Positions 7,452-15,975 of a stretch of 50,800 nucleotides of DNA are shown here, in pieces (the stretch's first letter is position 1; each line of letters begins with the position of its first letter). Source of the DNA: DATLYF01 sp035575095 (GTDB taxonomy: Bacteria; Pseudomonadota; Gammaproteobacteria; Competibacterales; Competibacteraceae). Both the position numbers and the translations under genes were made by a program. The stretch covers positions 1 to 50,800 of the forward strand of contig DATLYF010000008.1 of NCBI GenBank assembly GCA_035575095.1, read 5' to 3'. Below the pieces are notes generated by a model. It saw only the letters and a list, made by a program, of their open reading frames with translations, was not told the DNA's origin and ran no database searches.

Positions 7452-8213
7452 ATGGCACGCGGTCCACGAACCTTATCGCCGGTGCGGACCGATCTCGACG
7501 AGGCACGGGAGCAGATCGTCCGCGCCCTCGATGCCACGACGCTCGACCCGCGTCTATCCTATGCCGACCAGGTGCACGACCTGCTGCGCCACGCCATCGT
7601 GCGTGGCCGGCTGCTGCCCGGCACCACCCTGTCCGAGGCGGCCATCGCCGCCGCCGTCGGGGTCAGTCGCACTCCGGTGCGAGAGGCGCTGCGCCAGCTC
7701 GCCCAGGAGGAGCTGGTGCAGATCTATCCGCAGGCTGGCACCGTGGTGGCGCCGGTGCGCATGTCCTTGGTACAGCAGGGGCTGTTCGTGCGCCGCGCCA
7801 TCGAATGCGCCAATCTGGCCGAACTGGCGGCGGTGATAAGCCCCGAGCAGATCGCCGAGCTCAGAGAACTGCTCGCCGCCCAAAGGGACGCTATCCGCAG
7901 CGGGCGCATCGAGGAGTTCTTCCGCCTCGACGAGGCCATGCACCAGCGCTTTCTCGAGTTCAACGGCCGCGGCGCGCTGTGGACCCTGATCCAGAACGCC
8001 AAGCTGCACCTCGACCGCCTGCGCATGCTGCTGCTCGGCTACAAGGCCGAACACGCCGAGCGCGCGCTGCACGAGCACGCATCTATCGTCGAACGGCTGG
8101 CGGCGCGTGATGCCGCCGGCCTGGACGCGGCCATCCGCGACCATCTCAACGCCGTGACCCAGCACGTCGTGGAGCTGCGCGACCGCGCACCCGCCGACTA
8201 TTTCATCGATTGA
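7452..8213 (+). CDS. GntR-family regulator, FadR/FCD subgroup
   Basis: A 253-residue regulator. The winged helix-turn-helix lies at about residues 38-100 (SEAAIAAAVGVSRTPVREALRQL), followed by a helical FCD ligand domain with metal-binding histidines (RLDEAMHQRFLEFN, HEHASIVERLAARD). A GGAGA site precedes the ATG. FCD proteins of the UxuR/ExuR type sense uronate or aldonate intermediates and usually repress. This one is probably the local repressor of uxuB and of its own operon, acting at 7390-7411. Its stop is 23 bases before manD. Confidence 0.9.
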   Translation: MARGPRTLSPVRTDLDEAREQIVRALDATTLDPRLSYADQVHDLLRHAIVRGRLLPGTTLSEAAIAAAVGVSRTPVREALRQLAQEELVQIYPQAGTVVAPVRMSLVQQGLFVRRAIECANLAELAAVISPEQIAELRELLAAQRDAIRSGRIEEFFRLDEAMHQRFLEFNGRGALWTLIQNAKLHLDRLRMLLLGYKAEHAERALHEHASIVERLAARDAAGLDAAIRDHLNAVTQHVVELRDRAPADYFID

Positions 8214-8236
8214 TCCCCGCCCCCCCGGACGAGCCC

Positions 8237-9445
8237 ATGAAGATCACCGACGCCAAAGTCATCGTCACCTGCCCTGGCCGTAACTTCCTCACCCTCAAGG
8301 TCGTCACCGACCAGGGCGTATATGGCATCGGCGATGCCACCCTCAACGGCCGCGAACTGGCGGTGAAAGCCTATCTGGAGGATCACGTCGTGCCCTGCCT
8401 GATCGGGCGCGATGCGCGCAATCTCGAGGATATCTGGCAGTACCTCTACCGCGGCGCCTACTGGCGGCGTGGCCCGGTGACCATGACCGCCATCGCGGCG
8501 GTGGACATGGCGCTATGGGACATCAAGGGCAAGCTCGCCGGCATGCCGGTCTACCAGTTGCTGGGCGGCAAGAGCCGCGACGGCGTGCTGGTCTACGGCC
8601 ACGCCAACGGCCGCGACCACGCCGAGGCGGTGGAGGCAGTGGGCCGCTACATCGAACAGGGTTACAAGGCGATCCGCGTGCAATCTGGCGTGCCGGGGCT
8701 AGATACGGTCTACGGCGTGGCCAAGGGCGATATGTTCTATGAGCCCGCCGAGAAGGGCTTGCCGCCCGAGGAGCTGTGGGATACCGCGCTCTATCTGCGC
8801 CATACCCCCGAACTGTTCGACAAGGTGCGCGCCGCCTACGGCTACGAACACCACCTGCTGCACGACGTGCACCACCGCCTGACGCCGATCGAGGCGGCAC
8901 GACTCGGCAAGGACCTGGAGCCCTACCGCCTGTTCTGGCTGGAGGACGCCACCCCGGCCGAGAACCAGGAGGCTTTCCGCCTGATCCGCAGCCACACCAC
9001 TACGCCGCTGGCAGTCGGCGAGATCTTCAACTCCATCTGGGACTGCAAGGACCTGATCCAGGAGCAACTCATCGACTATGTACGCACCTCCATCGTGCAT
9101 GCCGGCGGTCTCACCCACCTGCGCCGCATTGCCGATTTCGCCGCGCTCTACCAGGTGCGCACCGGCTGCCACGGTGCCACCGACTTGTCGCCGGTGTGCA
9201 TGGCCGCAGCGGTCAACTTCGGTCTGTGGGTGCCCAACTTCGGCATCCAGGAATACATGCGCCACACCCCGGAGACCGACGCGGTGTTCCCGCACAGCTA
9301 CCGCTTCGAGAACGGCTATATGGTGATGGACGAGGTACCGGGTCTGGGCGTCGATATCGACGAGCGACTCGCCGCCCAATACCCCTATCAGCGCGCCTAC
9401 CTGCCGGTGGCGCGGCTGCGCGACGGCACCCTCTGGAACTGGTGA
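8237..9445 (+). CDS. manD: D-mannonate dehydratase, enolase superfamily
   Basis: A 402-residue protein of the mannonate-dehydratase (ManD/RspA) subgroup of the enolase superfamily. It begins MKITDAKVIVTCPGRNF and carries the barrel metal ligands in FWLEDATPAENQE and VGEIFNSIWDC. The subgroup motif GCHGATDLSPVCMAAAVNFG is present. The reaction is D-mannonate to 2-keto-3-deoxygluconate (KDG). Some members of the subgroup are weak enzymes or act on D-gluconate. Co-location with uxuB, kdgK and a TRAP importer makes a real catabolic role likely here. RspB follows 14 bases downstream. Confidence 0.92.
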   Translation: MKITDAKVIVTCPGRNFLTLKVVTDQGVYGIGDATLNGRELAVKAYLEDHVVPCLIGRDARNLEDIWQYLYRGAYWRRGPVTMTAIAAVDMALWDIKGKLAGMPVYQLLGGKSRDGVLVYGHANGRDHAEAVEAVGRYIEQGYKAIRVQSGVPGLDTVYGVAKGDMFYEPAEKGLPPEELWDTALYLRHTPELFDKVRAAYGYEHHLLHDVHHRLTPIEAARLGKDLEPYRLFWLEDATPAENQEAFRLIRSHTTTPLAVGEIFNSIWDCKDLIQEQLIDYVRTSIVHAGGLTHLRRIADFAALYQVRTGCHGATDLSPVCMAAAVNFGLWVPNFGIQEYMRHTPETDAVFPHSYRFENGYMVMDEVPGLGVDIDERLAAQYPYQRAYLPVARLRDGTLWNW

Positions 9446-9459
9446 GAGGAGCTAGCGCC

Positions 9460-10488
9460 ATGCTGAGTGTCGTCGTCGAACAACCGCATCGCCTCGCCAT
9501 CGTCGAGCGGCCATTGCCCGAGCCCGGGGCCGATGAGGTGCGCGTCCGTGTGCGCTATGCCGGCGTCTGTGGGTCGGATCTGCACATCTATCACGGCCAC
9601 AACCCATTCGCGGTCTACCCACGGGTGATCGGCCACGAGTTCGTCGGCCGCATCGATGCCGTCGGCACGGGCGTCGACGCAGCCCGCGTCGGCCAGCTCG
9701 TGGCGGTCGATCCGGTGGTCAGTTGCGGCCAATGCTACCCGTGCTCGGTAGGACGCCCCAATGTCTGCCGCAACTTGCAGGTGTACGGCGTGCACCGCGA
9801 CGGCGGCTTCAGCGAGTACGTCTGCGTCCCGGCCGGCAACGCCCACACCATCCCCGCCGGCATCCCTGCGACCTGCGCGGCGATCATCGAACCCTATGCG
9901 GTGGCGGCCAACGTCACCCATCGCACCGGCGTATTCCCGCAGGACATCGCCCTGATCTACGGCGCCGGGCCGATCGGCCTTACCGGGCTGGAAGTGCTGA
10001 AGGGTGTCTACGGCGTGCGCACCCTGGTCACCGACCGCCTCGACGCGCGTCTGGCCATGGCCAGGGCCTGCGGCGCCGACGCGGTCATCAACACCGCCCG
10101 CGAGCCGCTCTCTGAGGCGCTGGCCCGACTCGGCATCGACGGCGGCCCGACGCTGATCATCGACGCCGTGGGCCATCCAACGCTCCTCGAGGAGGCGGTG
10201 CGCATCGCCTCGCCAGCGGCGCGCATCGGGCTGCTCGGCTTTGCCGCCGAGCCCTCGGCCATCCCGCAGCAGGAGCTCACCAAGAAGGAGCTGTCGCTGC
10301 ACGCCTCGCGCCTCAACTGCGCCATGTTCCCGGTGGTGATTGAGTGGCTGCGGCGCGGCCTGATCCACCCCGAGCGGATCATCACTCACTGCATCGACTT
10401 CCGTCGCGTTGAGAGCGCCTTCGAGCTGATCCAGCGCAAGCCCCAGGAAAGCTGCAAGGTGCTGCTCGACTTCGCCCCCAACCCCTAA
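9460..10488 (+). CDS. rspB: RspB-like zinc alcohol dehydrogenase, probable L-gulonate 5-dehydrogenase
   Basis: A 342-residue medium-chain dehydrogenase. The catalytic zinc site is CGSDLHIYHGHNPF with GHEFVG. The structural zinc cysteines are CGQCYPCSVGRPNVC. The NAD-binding loop is YGAGPIGLTGLEV. In clusters with ManD and UxuB, members of this family oxidise L-gulonate to D-fructuronate; E. coli RspB is the namesake. The substrate here is inferred from context. It starts with an ATG after GAGAGGAG. Confidence 0.85.
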   Translation: MLSVVVEQPHRLAIVERPLPEPGADEVRVRVRYAGVCGSDLHIYHGHNPFAVYPRVIGHEFVGRIDAVGTGVDAARVGQLVAVDPVVSCGQCYPCSVGRPNVCRNLQVYGVHRDGGFSEYVCVPAGNAHTIPAGIPATCAAIIEPYAVAANVTHRTGVFPQDIALIYGAGPIGLTGLEVLKGVYGVRTLVTDRLDARLAMARACGADAVINTAREPLSEALARLGIDGGPTLIIDAVGHPTLLEEAVRIASPAARIGLLGFAAEPSAIPQQELTKKELSLHASRLNCAMFPVVIEWLRRGLIHPERIITHCIDFRRVESAFELIQRKPQESCKVLLDFAPNP

Positions 10489-10518
10489 CCGCTACCTCAC
10501 AACCAAAGGAGACGACAG

Positions 10519-11493
10519 ATGTTCAAGAAGGCCCTCGCCTTTACCGCCGGCCTTGTCCTCTGCACCAGCGCCGGCTTCCCGGCCTTGGCCGCCGAGGTGA
10601 CCCTCAAGCTCGGCCATGCCGGCAACGAGCAGCACTCCTGGCACAAGGCCGCGCTTCGGTTCGGCGAACTGGTCGCTGCCAAGACCAACGGCGCGGTCGA
10701 GGTCAAGGTGTTCCCCAGCGAGCAGCTCGGCAAAGAACTGGATGTGATCAATGCCATCCAGCTTGGCAGCGTGGATCTCACTGTCACCGGCGAGTCGCTG
10801 CAAAACTGGGCGCCTAAGGCGGCACTGCTGGCCGTGCCGTACATGATCCGCGACGAGCGGCACCTGACGGCGGTGGTCAATGGGCCGATCGGGCAGGAGA
10901 TTGCCAAGGAGGTCGAAGACAAGACCCAGCTCAAAGCGATCGCCTGGTTCGCGCGCGGGCCGCGCAACCTGACCGCGAACCGCCCGATCAAGTCGCCGGC
11001 CGAGCTCAATGGCCTGGTGATGCGCGTCCCCAACGTGCCGCTGTTCCTCAACGTGTGGAAGGCGCTCGGTGCCAAGCCGACGCCGATGGCCTTCTCCGAG
11101 GTGTTCACGGCGCTGCAGCAGGGCGTGGTCGAGGCTCAGGAGAATCCGCTGTCGCTGATCAAGAGCGCCAGCTTCTTCGAGGTGCAGAAGTACGTGAACC
11201 AGACCGAGCACGTGCGTAGCTGGATCTACTTGGTCATGGGCGTGAAGAAGTTCAATAAGCTCAAGCCCGAATACCAGCAGGCCATCCTCGATGCGGCCAA
11301 GGAGGCTCAGGCCTACGAGCACGAGCTGTTCCTCAAGGACGAGCAGCAACTGATCGACGACCTCAAGGCCAAGGGCATGCAGTTCGTGGAGGTAGACCAG
11401 CAGGCGTTTGCCGAGGGCGCGCGCAAGGCTGTGGAGGAATCGCTCAAGCCCGAGCTCAAGCCGCTCTACCAGCAGATCCTGGCGATCCAGTGA
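10519..11493 (+). CDS. dctP: TRAP substrate-binding protein DctP
   Basis: A 324-residue periplasmic binding protein with a signal peptide ending at about ALAAEVTLKLGHAG. It has the DctP-family arginine in GLVMRVPNV, which binds the substrate carboxylate, and the FSEVFTALQQGVVEAQENP stretch. It feeds the DctQ/DctM subunits encoded next. The pathway context suggests L-gulonate, D-mannonate or a related sugar acid. An AAAGGAG site precedes the ATG. Confidence 0.92.
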   Translation: MFKKALAFTAGLVLCTSAGFPALAAEVTLKLGHAGNEQHSWHKAALRFGELVAAKTNGAVEVKVFPSEQLGKELDVINAIQLGSVDLTVTGESLQNWAPKAALLAVPYMIRDERHLTAVVNGPIGQEIAKEVEDKTQLKAIAWFARGPRNLTANRPIKSPAELNGLVMRVPNVPLFLNVWKALGAKPTPMAFSEVFTALQQGVVEAQENPLSLIKSASFFEVQKYVNQTEHVRSWIYLVMGVKKFNKLKPEYQQAILDAAKEAQAYEHELFLKDEQQLIDDLKAKGMQFVEVDQQAFAEGARKAVEESLKPELKPLYQQILAIQ

Positions 11494-11551
11494 CCGGCCG
11501 CCGGTGCCGCGCCCCGCAGCGGCGCCGGCTCCCCTCCCAAGGAGCCCTGCC

Positions 11552-12034
11552 ATGCTCAAGACACTGACCCAGGCCGTGGAACGGGTCTGCCTCACGCTCA
11601 CCGTAGCACTGTTCGTCGTCATGCTCGGGGCGGTGCTGCTGCAGGTGGTCGCCCGCTACGCCCTGCCCAGCGCTCCGGTCTGGACCGAGGAGCTGACCCG
11701 CTTCCTGTTGATCTATCTGGTCGCCTTCGCCTGCGGCCTCGCCGCGCGCCGGCGCGAGTTGGTCAACGTCGACCTCGTCGTCAACCTGCTGCCCCGGAGC
11801 CTGCGCCGCGGGCTGCTGGCGCTGGTCGACCTGCTGGTCATCGCCTTCTGCCTGGTGTTCCTGGTGCAGTCGGTGGAATACGTCAAGCATTCGGCACTGC
11901 AGACGGCGACCACGCTGCCGCTGTCGATGGCCTGGATCACCGCGGCGGTGCTGGTGATCGCGGCCAGCCTGGCCTTCTTCACCCTGCTCGGTCTGCTCGA
12001 CCTGCTCGGCGGCGCCCGGAGAGAACATCGATGA
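11552..12034 (+). CDS. dctQ: TRAP small membrane subunit DctQ
   Basis: A 160-residue protein with four predicted helices. It has the DctQ hallmark VVARYALPSAPVWTEELTRFLLIYL in which the W-x-EE motif sits at the end of helix 2. I chose the ATG at 11552, after CAAGGAG, rather than the upstream frame that would overlap dctP. Its TGA overlaps the dctM ATG by four bases, which suggests translational coupling. Confidence 0.92.
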   Translation: MLKTLTQAVERVCLTLTVALFVVMLGAVLLQVVARYALPSAPVWTEELTRFLLIYLVAFACGLAARRRELVNVDLVVNLLPRSLRRGLLALVDLLVIAFCLVFLVQSVEYVKHSALQTATTLPLSMAWITAAVLVIAASLAFFTLLGLLDLLGGARREHR

Positions 12035-13314
12035 GCCACTCACTCGCCCTGTTTCTGGTGTTCTTCGCCTGCCTGTTCGCCGGCGTGCCGGTGGCGCTGT
12101 CGCTGGCGGTGGCCTCGCTCTACTACTTGTTCGTCGCCGACATCGGCCTGGCGATGATGGCCAATCAGTTCTTCGCCGGCATGAACTCCTTCGTGCTGCT
12201 GTGCATCCCCGGTTTCCTGCTGGCCGGCGCGCTAATGAACGGCGGCGGCATCACCGCCCGCATCGTCGGCTTCAGCAACGCCTGGCTCGGCCATATCCGC
12301 GGCGGGCTGGCGATGGCCAACGTCACCGGCTCGATGATCTTCGCCGGCATCTCCGGCACCGCGGTCTCCGAGGCAGCCAGCATCGGCTCGGTGATGATCC
12401 CGGCGATGAAGCGCACCGGCTACGACGCGCCCTTCTCCGGTGCGCTCACCGCGGTGGCCTCGACCGTCGGCCCGATCATCCCGCCGAGCGTGCCGATGAT
12501 CATCGTCGGCACTCTGACCGGGCTCTCAGTCAGCAAACTGTTCCTGGCTGGCGCCGTTCCCGGCGTGCTGATGGGCCTGGGCATGGGGCTGACGGCCTAT
12601 GTGCTGGCGCGCCGGCGCGGCTATCCCAAGGGGCCGAAGGCGAGCTGGCGCGCGCGCTTCAGCGCCTTGCGCGGCGCGATCTGGGCGATCCTGATGCCGC
12701 TGCTGATCATCGGCGGACTGGTTGGCGGGACCTTTACTCCCACCGAGGCCTCAGTGGTGGCGGTGGTATTCGCCATGCTGGTGGGCTTCTTCGTCTACAA
12801 GGACCTGACGCTTGCCAAGTTCCTCGAATGCGTGCATGAGAGCGCCACCGGCACCGCCGGCATCCTGCTGCTGGTCGGCTTCGCCAACGTGTTCGGCTGG
12901 ATCCTGACCTCCGAGGGCATCCCGCAGATGATCGCCGACGCGCTGCTGTCGATCAGCCGTGACAAGTACACGGTCCTGTTCCTGCTCAATGTGCTGCTGC
13001 TGATCGTCGGCATGTTCATGGAGACCATCGCGGCGCTGCTGATTCTGTTCCCGCCGCTGGCGACGGTGGCCGCGCAGGTCGGTGTGGACCCGATCCACTT
13101 CGCAGTGATCATGGTGATGAACCTGGTGATCGGCCTGACCACGCCACCGGTAGGCGTGTGCCTGTTCGTCGCCCAGAGCATCGCCCGCATCTCGCTGGCC
13201 CACATCACCCGCGCGGTGATGCCGTTCCTGCTGGTCAACATCGGCGTGCTGTTCCTGGTGTCCTACGCGCCGCCGCTGGCGCTGTGGCTGCCGAACGCGC
13301 TCGGGCTGAAGTGA
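12031..13314 (+). CDS. dctM: TRAP large membrane subunit DctM
   Basis: A 427-residue polytopic protein of normal DctM size. It has the family stretches GSMIFAGISGTAVSEAASIG, VGPIIPPSVPMII and LTTPPVGVCLFVAQ. It is the secondary-active permease of the importer encoded by the two preceding genes. kdgK begins 7 bases after its stop. Confidence 0.95.
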   Translation: MSHSLALFLVFFACLFAGVPVALSLAVASLYYLFVADIGLAMMANQFFAGMNSFVLLCIPGFLLAGALMNGGGITARIVGFSNAWLGHIRGGLAMANVTGSMIFAGISGTAVSEAASIGSVMIPAMKRTGYDAPFSGALTAVASTVGPIIPPSVPMIIVGTLTGLSVSKLFLAGAVPGVLMGLGMGLTAYVLARRRGYPKGPKASWRARFSALRGAIWAILMPLLIIGGLVGGTFTPTEASVVAVVFAMLVGFFVYKDLTLAKFLECVHESATGTAGILLLVGFANVFGWILTSEGIPQMIADALLSISRDKYTVLFLLNVLLLIVGMFMETIAALLILFPPLATVAAQVGVDPIHFAVIMVMNLVIGLTTPPVGVCLFVAQSIARISLAHITRAVMPFLLVNIGVLFLVSYAPPLALWLPNALGLK

Positions 13315-13321
13315 GGCGGAG

Positions 13322-14254
13322 ATGACCAAGACCATCGATGTGCTCGGCCTCGGCGAACCTCTCGTCGAATTCGCCGCGGTGCGCGGCGAGCCCGGGCTGT
13401 ACCGGCGCGGCTTCGGCGGCGATACCAGCAACACGGTGATCGCCGCCGCCCGCCAGGGCGCGCGCGCGGCCTACTTCAGTGCCGTCGGCGCCGACGAGGC
13501 CGGCCAGGCGCTGCTCGCCCTGTGGCATGCCGAGGGCGTGAACACGGCGGCGGTCGCGATCGACCCGGCGCGGCCGACCGGCGTCTATTTCGTCGGCTAC
13601 GACGCGGACGGGCGCCATCACTTCAGCTACCTGCGCGCGGGCTCCGCGGCCGCGGCGCTGGGACCGCTGGACCTGGCGCGGGCGCCGCTGGCCGCCAGCC
13701 GCTTTCTGCACCTGTCGGCGATCTCCCAGGCGATCTCGACCTCGGCCTGCGATCTGTGTTTCGCCGCCATCGAGGCGGCCCGGGGTGCCGGCACCGCGGT
13801 GAGCTACGACGCTAACCTGCGCCTCAAGCTCTGGTCGCTGCCGCGGGCCCGCGCCGTGATCCGCGAATCCGCTGCGCAGGCCGATTATTTCCTGCCCAGC
13901 CTGGAGGAGCTGCGGACCTTGATCGGCGCCACCGATCCCCAGTCCTGCCTCGACTGGTGCCTGGCCAGCGGAGCGCGCAACGTGGTGCTGAAGATGGGTG
14001 CCGACGGCGCTTGGGTCTGCGCCGCGGGGGCCGAGCCGGTGTGGATGCCGGGCCGGCGCGTGGTCGCGGTGGATGCCACCGGCGCCGGTGACTGTTTCGA
14101 CGGCGCTCTGCTGGCCCGGCTCGCTGCCGGCGACGACCTGGTGGCAGCGGTGCGTTACGCCCATGCCGCCGCGGCCCTGTCGGTAACCGGCCAGGGCGCG
14201 GTGGCGCCGATCCCCCGCGCCGCCGCAGTGCGCGCCCTGCTCGCCGCCGAGTGA
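13322..14254 (+). CDS. kdgK: PfkB-family 2-keto-3-deoxygluconate kinase
   Basis: A 310-residue PfkB-family sugar kinase. Early features are GEPLVEFAA, FGGDTSNTVIAAARQG and the KDG-contacting YLRAGSAA. The nucleotide and catalytic motif is DATGAGDCFDGALLARL at about residue 250. The reaction is KDG to KDPG. It closes the aldonate operon. The KDPG aldolase needed next is not in this operon but is encoded as eda at 27.5-28.1 kb. Confidence 0.88.
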   Translation: MTKTIDVLGLGEPLVEFAAVRGEPGLYRRGFGGDTSNTVIAAARQGARAAYFSAVGADEAGQALLALWHAEGVNTAAVAIDPARPTGVYFVGYDADGRHHFSYLRAGSAAAALGPLDLARAPLAASRFLHLSAISQAISTSACDLCFAAIEAARGAGTAVSYDANLRLKLWSLPRARAVIRESAAQADYFLPSLEELRTLIGATDPQSCLDWCLASGARNVVLKMGADGAWVCAAGAEPVWMPGRRVVAVDATGAGDCFDGALLARLAAGDDLVAAVRYAHAAAALSVTGQGAVAPIPRAAAVRALLAAE

Positions 14255-14381
14255 ACCGGGGGGCGAACGGCGCGCCGACCGGTATGGCCCGCCGTCGGCC
14301 CCGTCTCCCCTGTCGCCACGCCCAAACCCATCGTCGCCAGCAGGACAGTGCGCCCACCCCGGCGCCGTTTAGAGTGATTCT

Positions 14382-14402
14382 AGCATCCGCGACGCGGATG
14401 CT
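14382..14402 (+). other. 9-bp hairpin preceding the riboswitch
   Basis: AGCATCCGC and GCGGATGCT pair perfectly around GAC, ending a few bases before the first riboswitch helix. No T-run follows, so it is a poor kdgK terminator by itself. It may be an extra helix of the leader or a transcript-end structure for the upstream operon. The rest of 14255-14381 shows nothing I recognise. Confidence 0.5.
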
Positions 14403-14407
14403 GGCCC

Positions 14408-14582
14408 GTCAGGTGTCCCGGCCGTGAGGCCGGGAATAATTGGGAAGCCGGTGCGAATCCGGCGCTGCCCCCGCAACGGTGATGGAGATCGACGGCCCGT
14501 CGTGACCACTGGAGTCTGCGCTCCGGGAAGGGACGGGACCCGCGCCGGCACGGCCGTCTCCTCAGTCCGGAAACCAGCCTGC
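14408..14582 (+). ncRNA. Cobalamin (B12) riboswitch
   Basis: This has the conserved parts of the cobalamin riboswitch in order. Helix P2 is CCCGGCC/GGCCGGG with a GTGA loop (14417-14434). The core is AATTGGGAAGCCGGTGCGAA (from 14438) followed by CTGCCCCCGCAACGGT (14465-14480). CCACTGGAG comes next, then a peripheral stem ending GGGAAGGG. The B12 box AGTCCGGAAACCAGCCTG is at 14564-14581. Closing pairs CAGG/CCTG fall at 14410 and 14578. No T-rich terminator follows within the 127 bases to the gbcA start, so control is more likely translational. One candidate switch is ATCGCGG (14600-14606), which can pair with CCGCGAT (14691-14697) right beside the GGAG ribosome site. Confidence 0.9.
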
Positions 14583-14708
14583 GGCGCTCGAGACCCTGGA
14601 TCGCGGTGGGCGATTGGACGGTCGGTCGGCGCGCTCGCGGCAACAGCACGCGCCATCCCCTCCCCTGCTCGGCGATCCGTAACACTGACCCCGCGATTGG
14701 AGCCTGTT

Positions 14709-15950
14709 ATGGATACCCGTACCCGCATGCTCAGCCTGCTCCACACCCGGCGGCGCAACTATAGCCTGCCGCAGCCGTTCTACAACGACGCCGAGTTCTT
14801 CGCCCTGGACCTGGAGTACATCTTCCGCCGCCAGTGGCTGTTCGCCGGGCTAGCCTGCGAGATCCCCAAGCCGGGCCATTACTTTACGATGGAGGTGGGA
14901 CCGGATTCGCTCATCATCGTGCGCGACCGAGAGCTGCGCATCCACGCCCTGTACAACACCTGCCGCCACCGCGGCTCGCGCATCTGCCTGAGCGAGCGTG
15001 GCGCCAGCGCCAAGCTGGTCTGCCCTTATCACCAGTGGACCTACGAGCTGGACGGGCGGCTGCTGTTCGCCGGCAACATGGGCGAGGATTTCGACCCCAG
15101 ACGTTTCCATCTCAAGCGCGCCCACTGCGAGGTGATCGCCGGCTACATCTTCGTCTGCCTGGCCGAGGAGGCGCCGGACTTCGAGGACTTCCGCCGCACC
15201 GTGGCGCCCTACATGGCGCCCCACGATCTGGACAATTGCAAGGTGGCCTTCGAGAGCACTCTGATCGAGCAGGCTAACTGGAAGCTGGTCATCGAGAACA
15301 ACCGCGAGTGCTACCACTGCGCCGGCAGCCACCCGGAGCTGCTGAACACGCTGTCGGAGTTCGACAGCACCGACGATCCCCGCGTCGATCCGGCCTTTGC
15401 CCAGCGCATCGAGCAGAAGGCGCGCGACTGGGACGCGCTGGGGCTACCCAACCGCGTCATTCACGCCCCGGACAACCGCTATCGGGTGGTGCGCCTGCCC
15501 TTTGCCCATGGCGTGTCCATGACCCTCGACGGCCAGCCGGGCTGCAACCGCCTGCTCGGCCAGTTGCGCGACCGTGACCTCGGCTCGCTGCGCCTGCTCA
15601 GCCTGCCCAACTCCTGGAACCACCTGCAAAGCGATCACGCGCTGGCCTTCCGTGTGCTGCCTATCGGCCCGCAGCAGACTGCCGTCACCACCAAGTGGCT
15701 GGTGCACAAGGACGCGGTCGAAGGCGTGGACTACGACGTCGAGCGGCTGACCCGGGTGTGGCTGGCGACCAACGAGCAGGACCGCAAGCTGGCTGAGGAC
15801 AACCAGCGCGGCATCAATTCCAAAGCTTACGAACCGGGTCCCTACTCCCCGGCCATCGAGTTCGGCGTGCAGAACTTCATCGACTGGTACAGCAGCGAGA
15901 TGCTGCGCCAGCTCAGCGGCGAAACGGAGCGGATGCGGGTGGTGGCGTAG
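14709..15950 (+). CDS. gbcA: Rieske oxygenase, glycine betaine demethylase (GbcA-like)
   Basis: A 413-residue ring-hydroxylating-type oxygenase, very similar in pattern to Pseudomonas GbcA. The Rieske cluster ligands are C85/H87 (CRHRGSR) and C105/H108 (CPYHQWTYELDGRLLFAG). The mononuclear iron histidines H203 and H208 lie in ENNRECYHCAGSHPELLNT. The C-terminal part has KWLVHKDAVEGVDYD and AEENQ-like EDNQRGINS. GbcA demethylates glycine betaine to dimethylglycine and formaldehyde with O2; relatives act on stachydrine or carnitine. The ATG at 14709 follows GGAG. The frame extends 95 codons upstream, but that part is the riboswitch and is not coding. Confidence 0.9.
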   Translation: MDTRTRMLSLLHTRRRNYSLPQPFYNDAEFFALDLEYIFRRQWLFAGLACEIPKPGHYFTMEVGPDSLIIVRDRELRIHALYNTCRHRGSRICLSERGASAKLVCPYHQWTYELDGRLLFAGNMGEDFDPRRFHLKRAHCEVIAGYIFVCLAEEAPDFEDFRRTVAPYMAPHDLDNCKVAFESTLIEQANWKLVIENNRECYHCAGSHPELLNTLSEFDSTDDPRVDPAFAQRIEQKARDWDALGLPNRVIHAPDNRYRVVRLPFAHGVSMTLDGQPGCNRLLGQLRDRDLGSLRLLSLPNSWNHLQSDHALAFRVLPIGPQQTAVTTKWLVHKDAVEGVDYDVERLTRVWLATNEQDRKLAEDNQRGINSKAYEPGPYSPAIEFGVQNFIDWYSSEMLRQLSGETERMRVVA

Positions 15951-15975
15951 CACATCCACCGGCCAGGAGATTCCC

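Noticed and set aside
8776..9459. Long plus-strand frame leading into rspB
   Set aside because: It is an alternate reading of manD. RspB begins at the ATG at 9460, with its own ribosome site.
14424..14708. N-terminal extension of gbcA
   Set aside because: The open frame overlaps the riboswitch. GbcA homology begins with the ATG at 14709, after GGAG.
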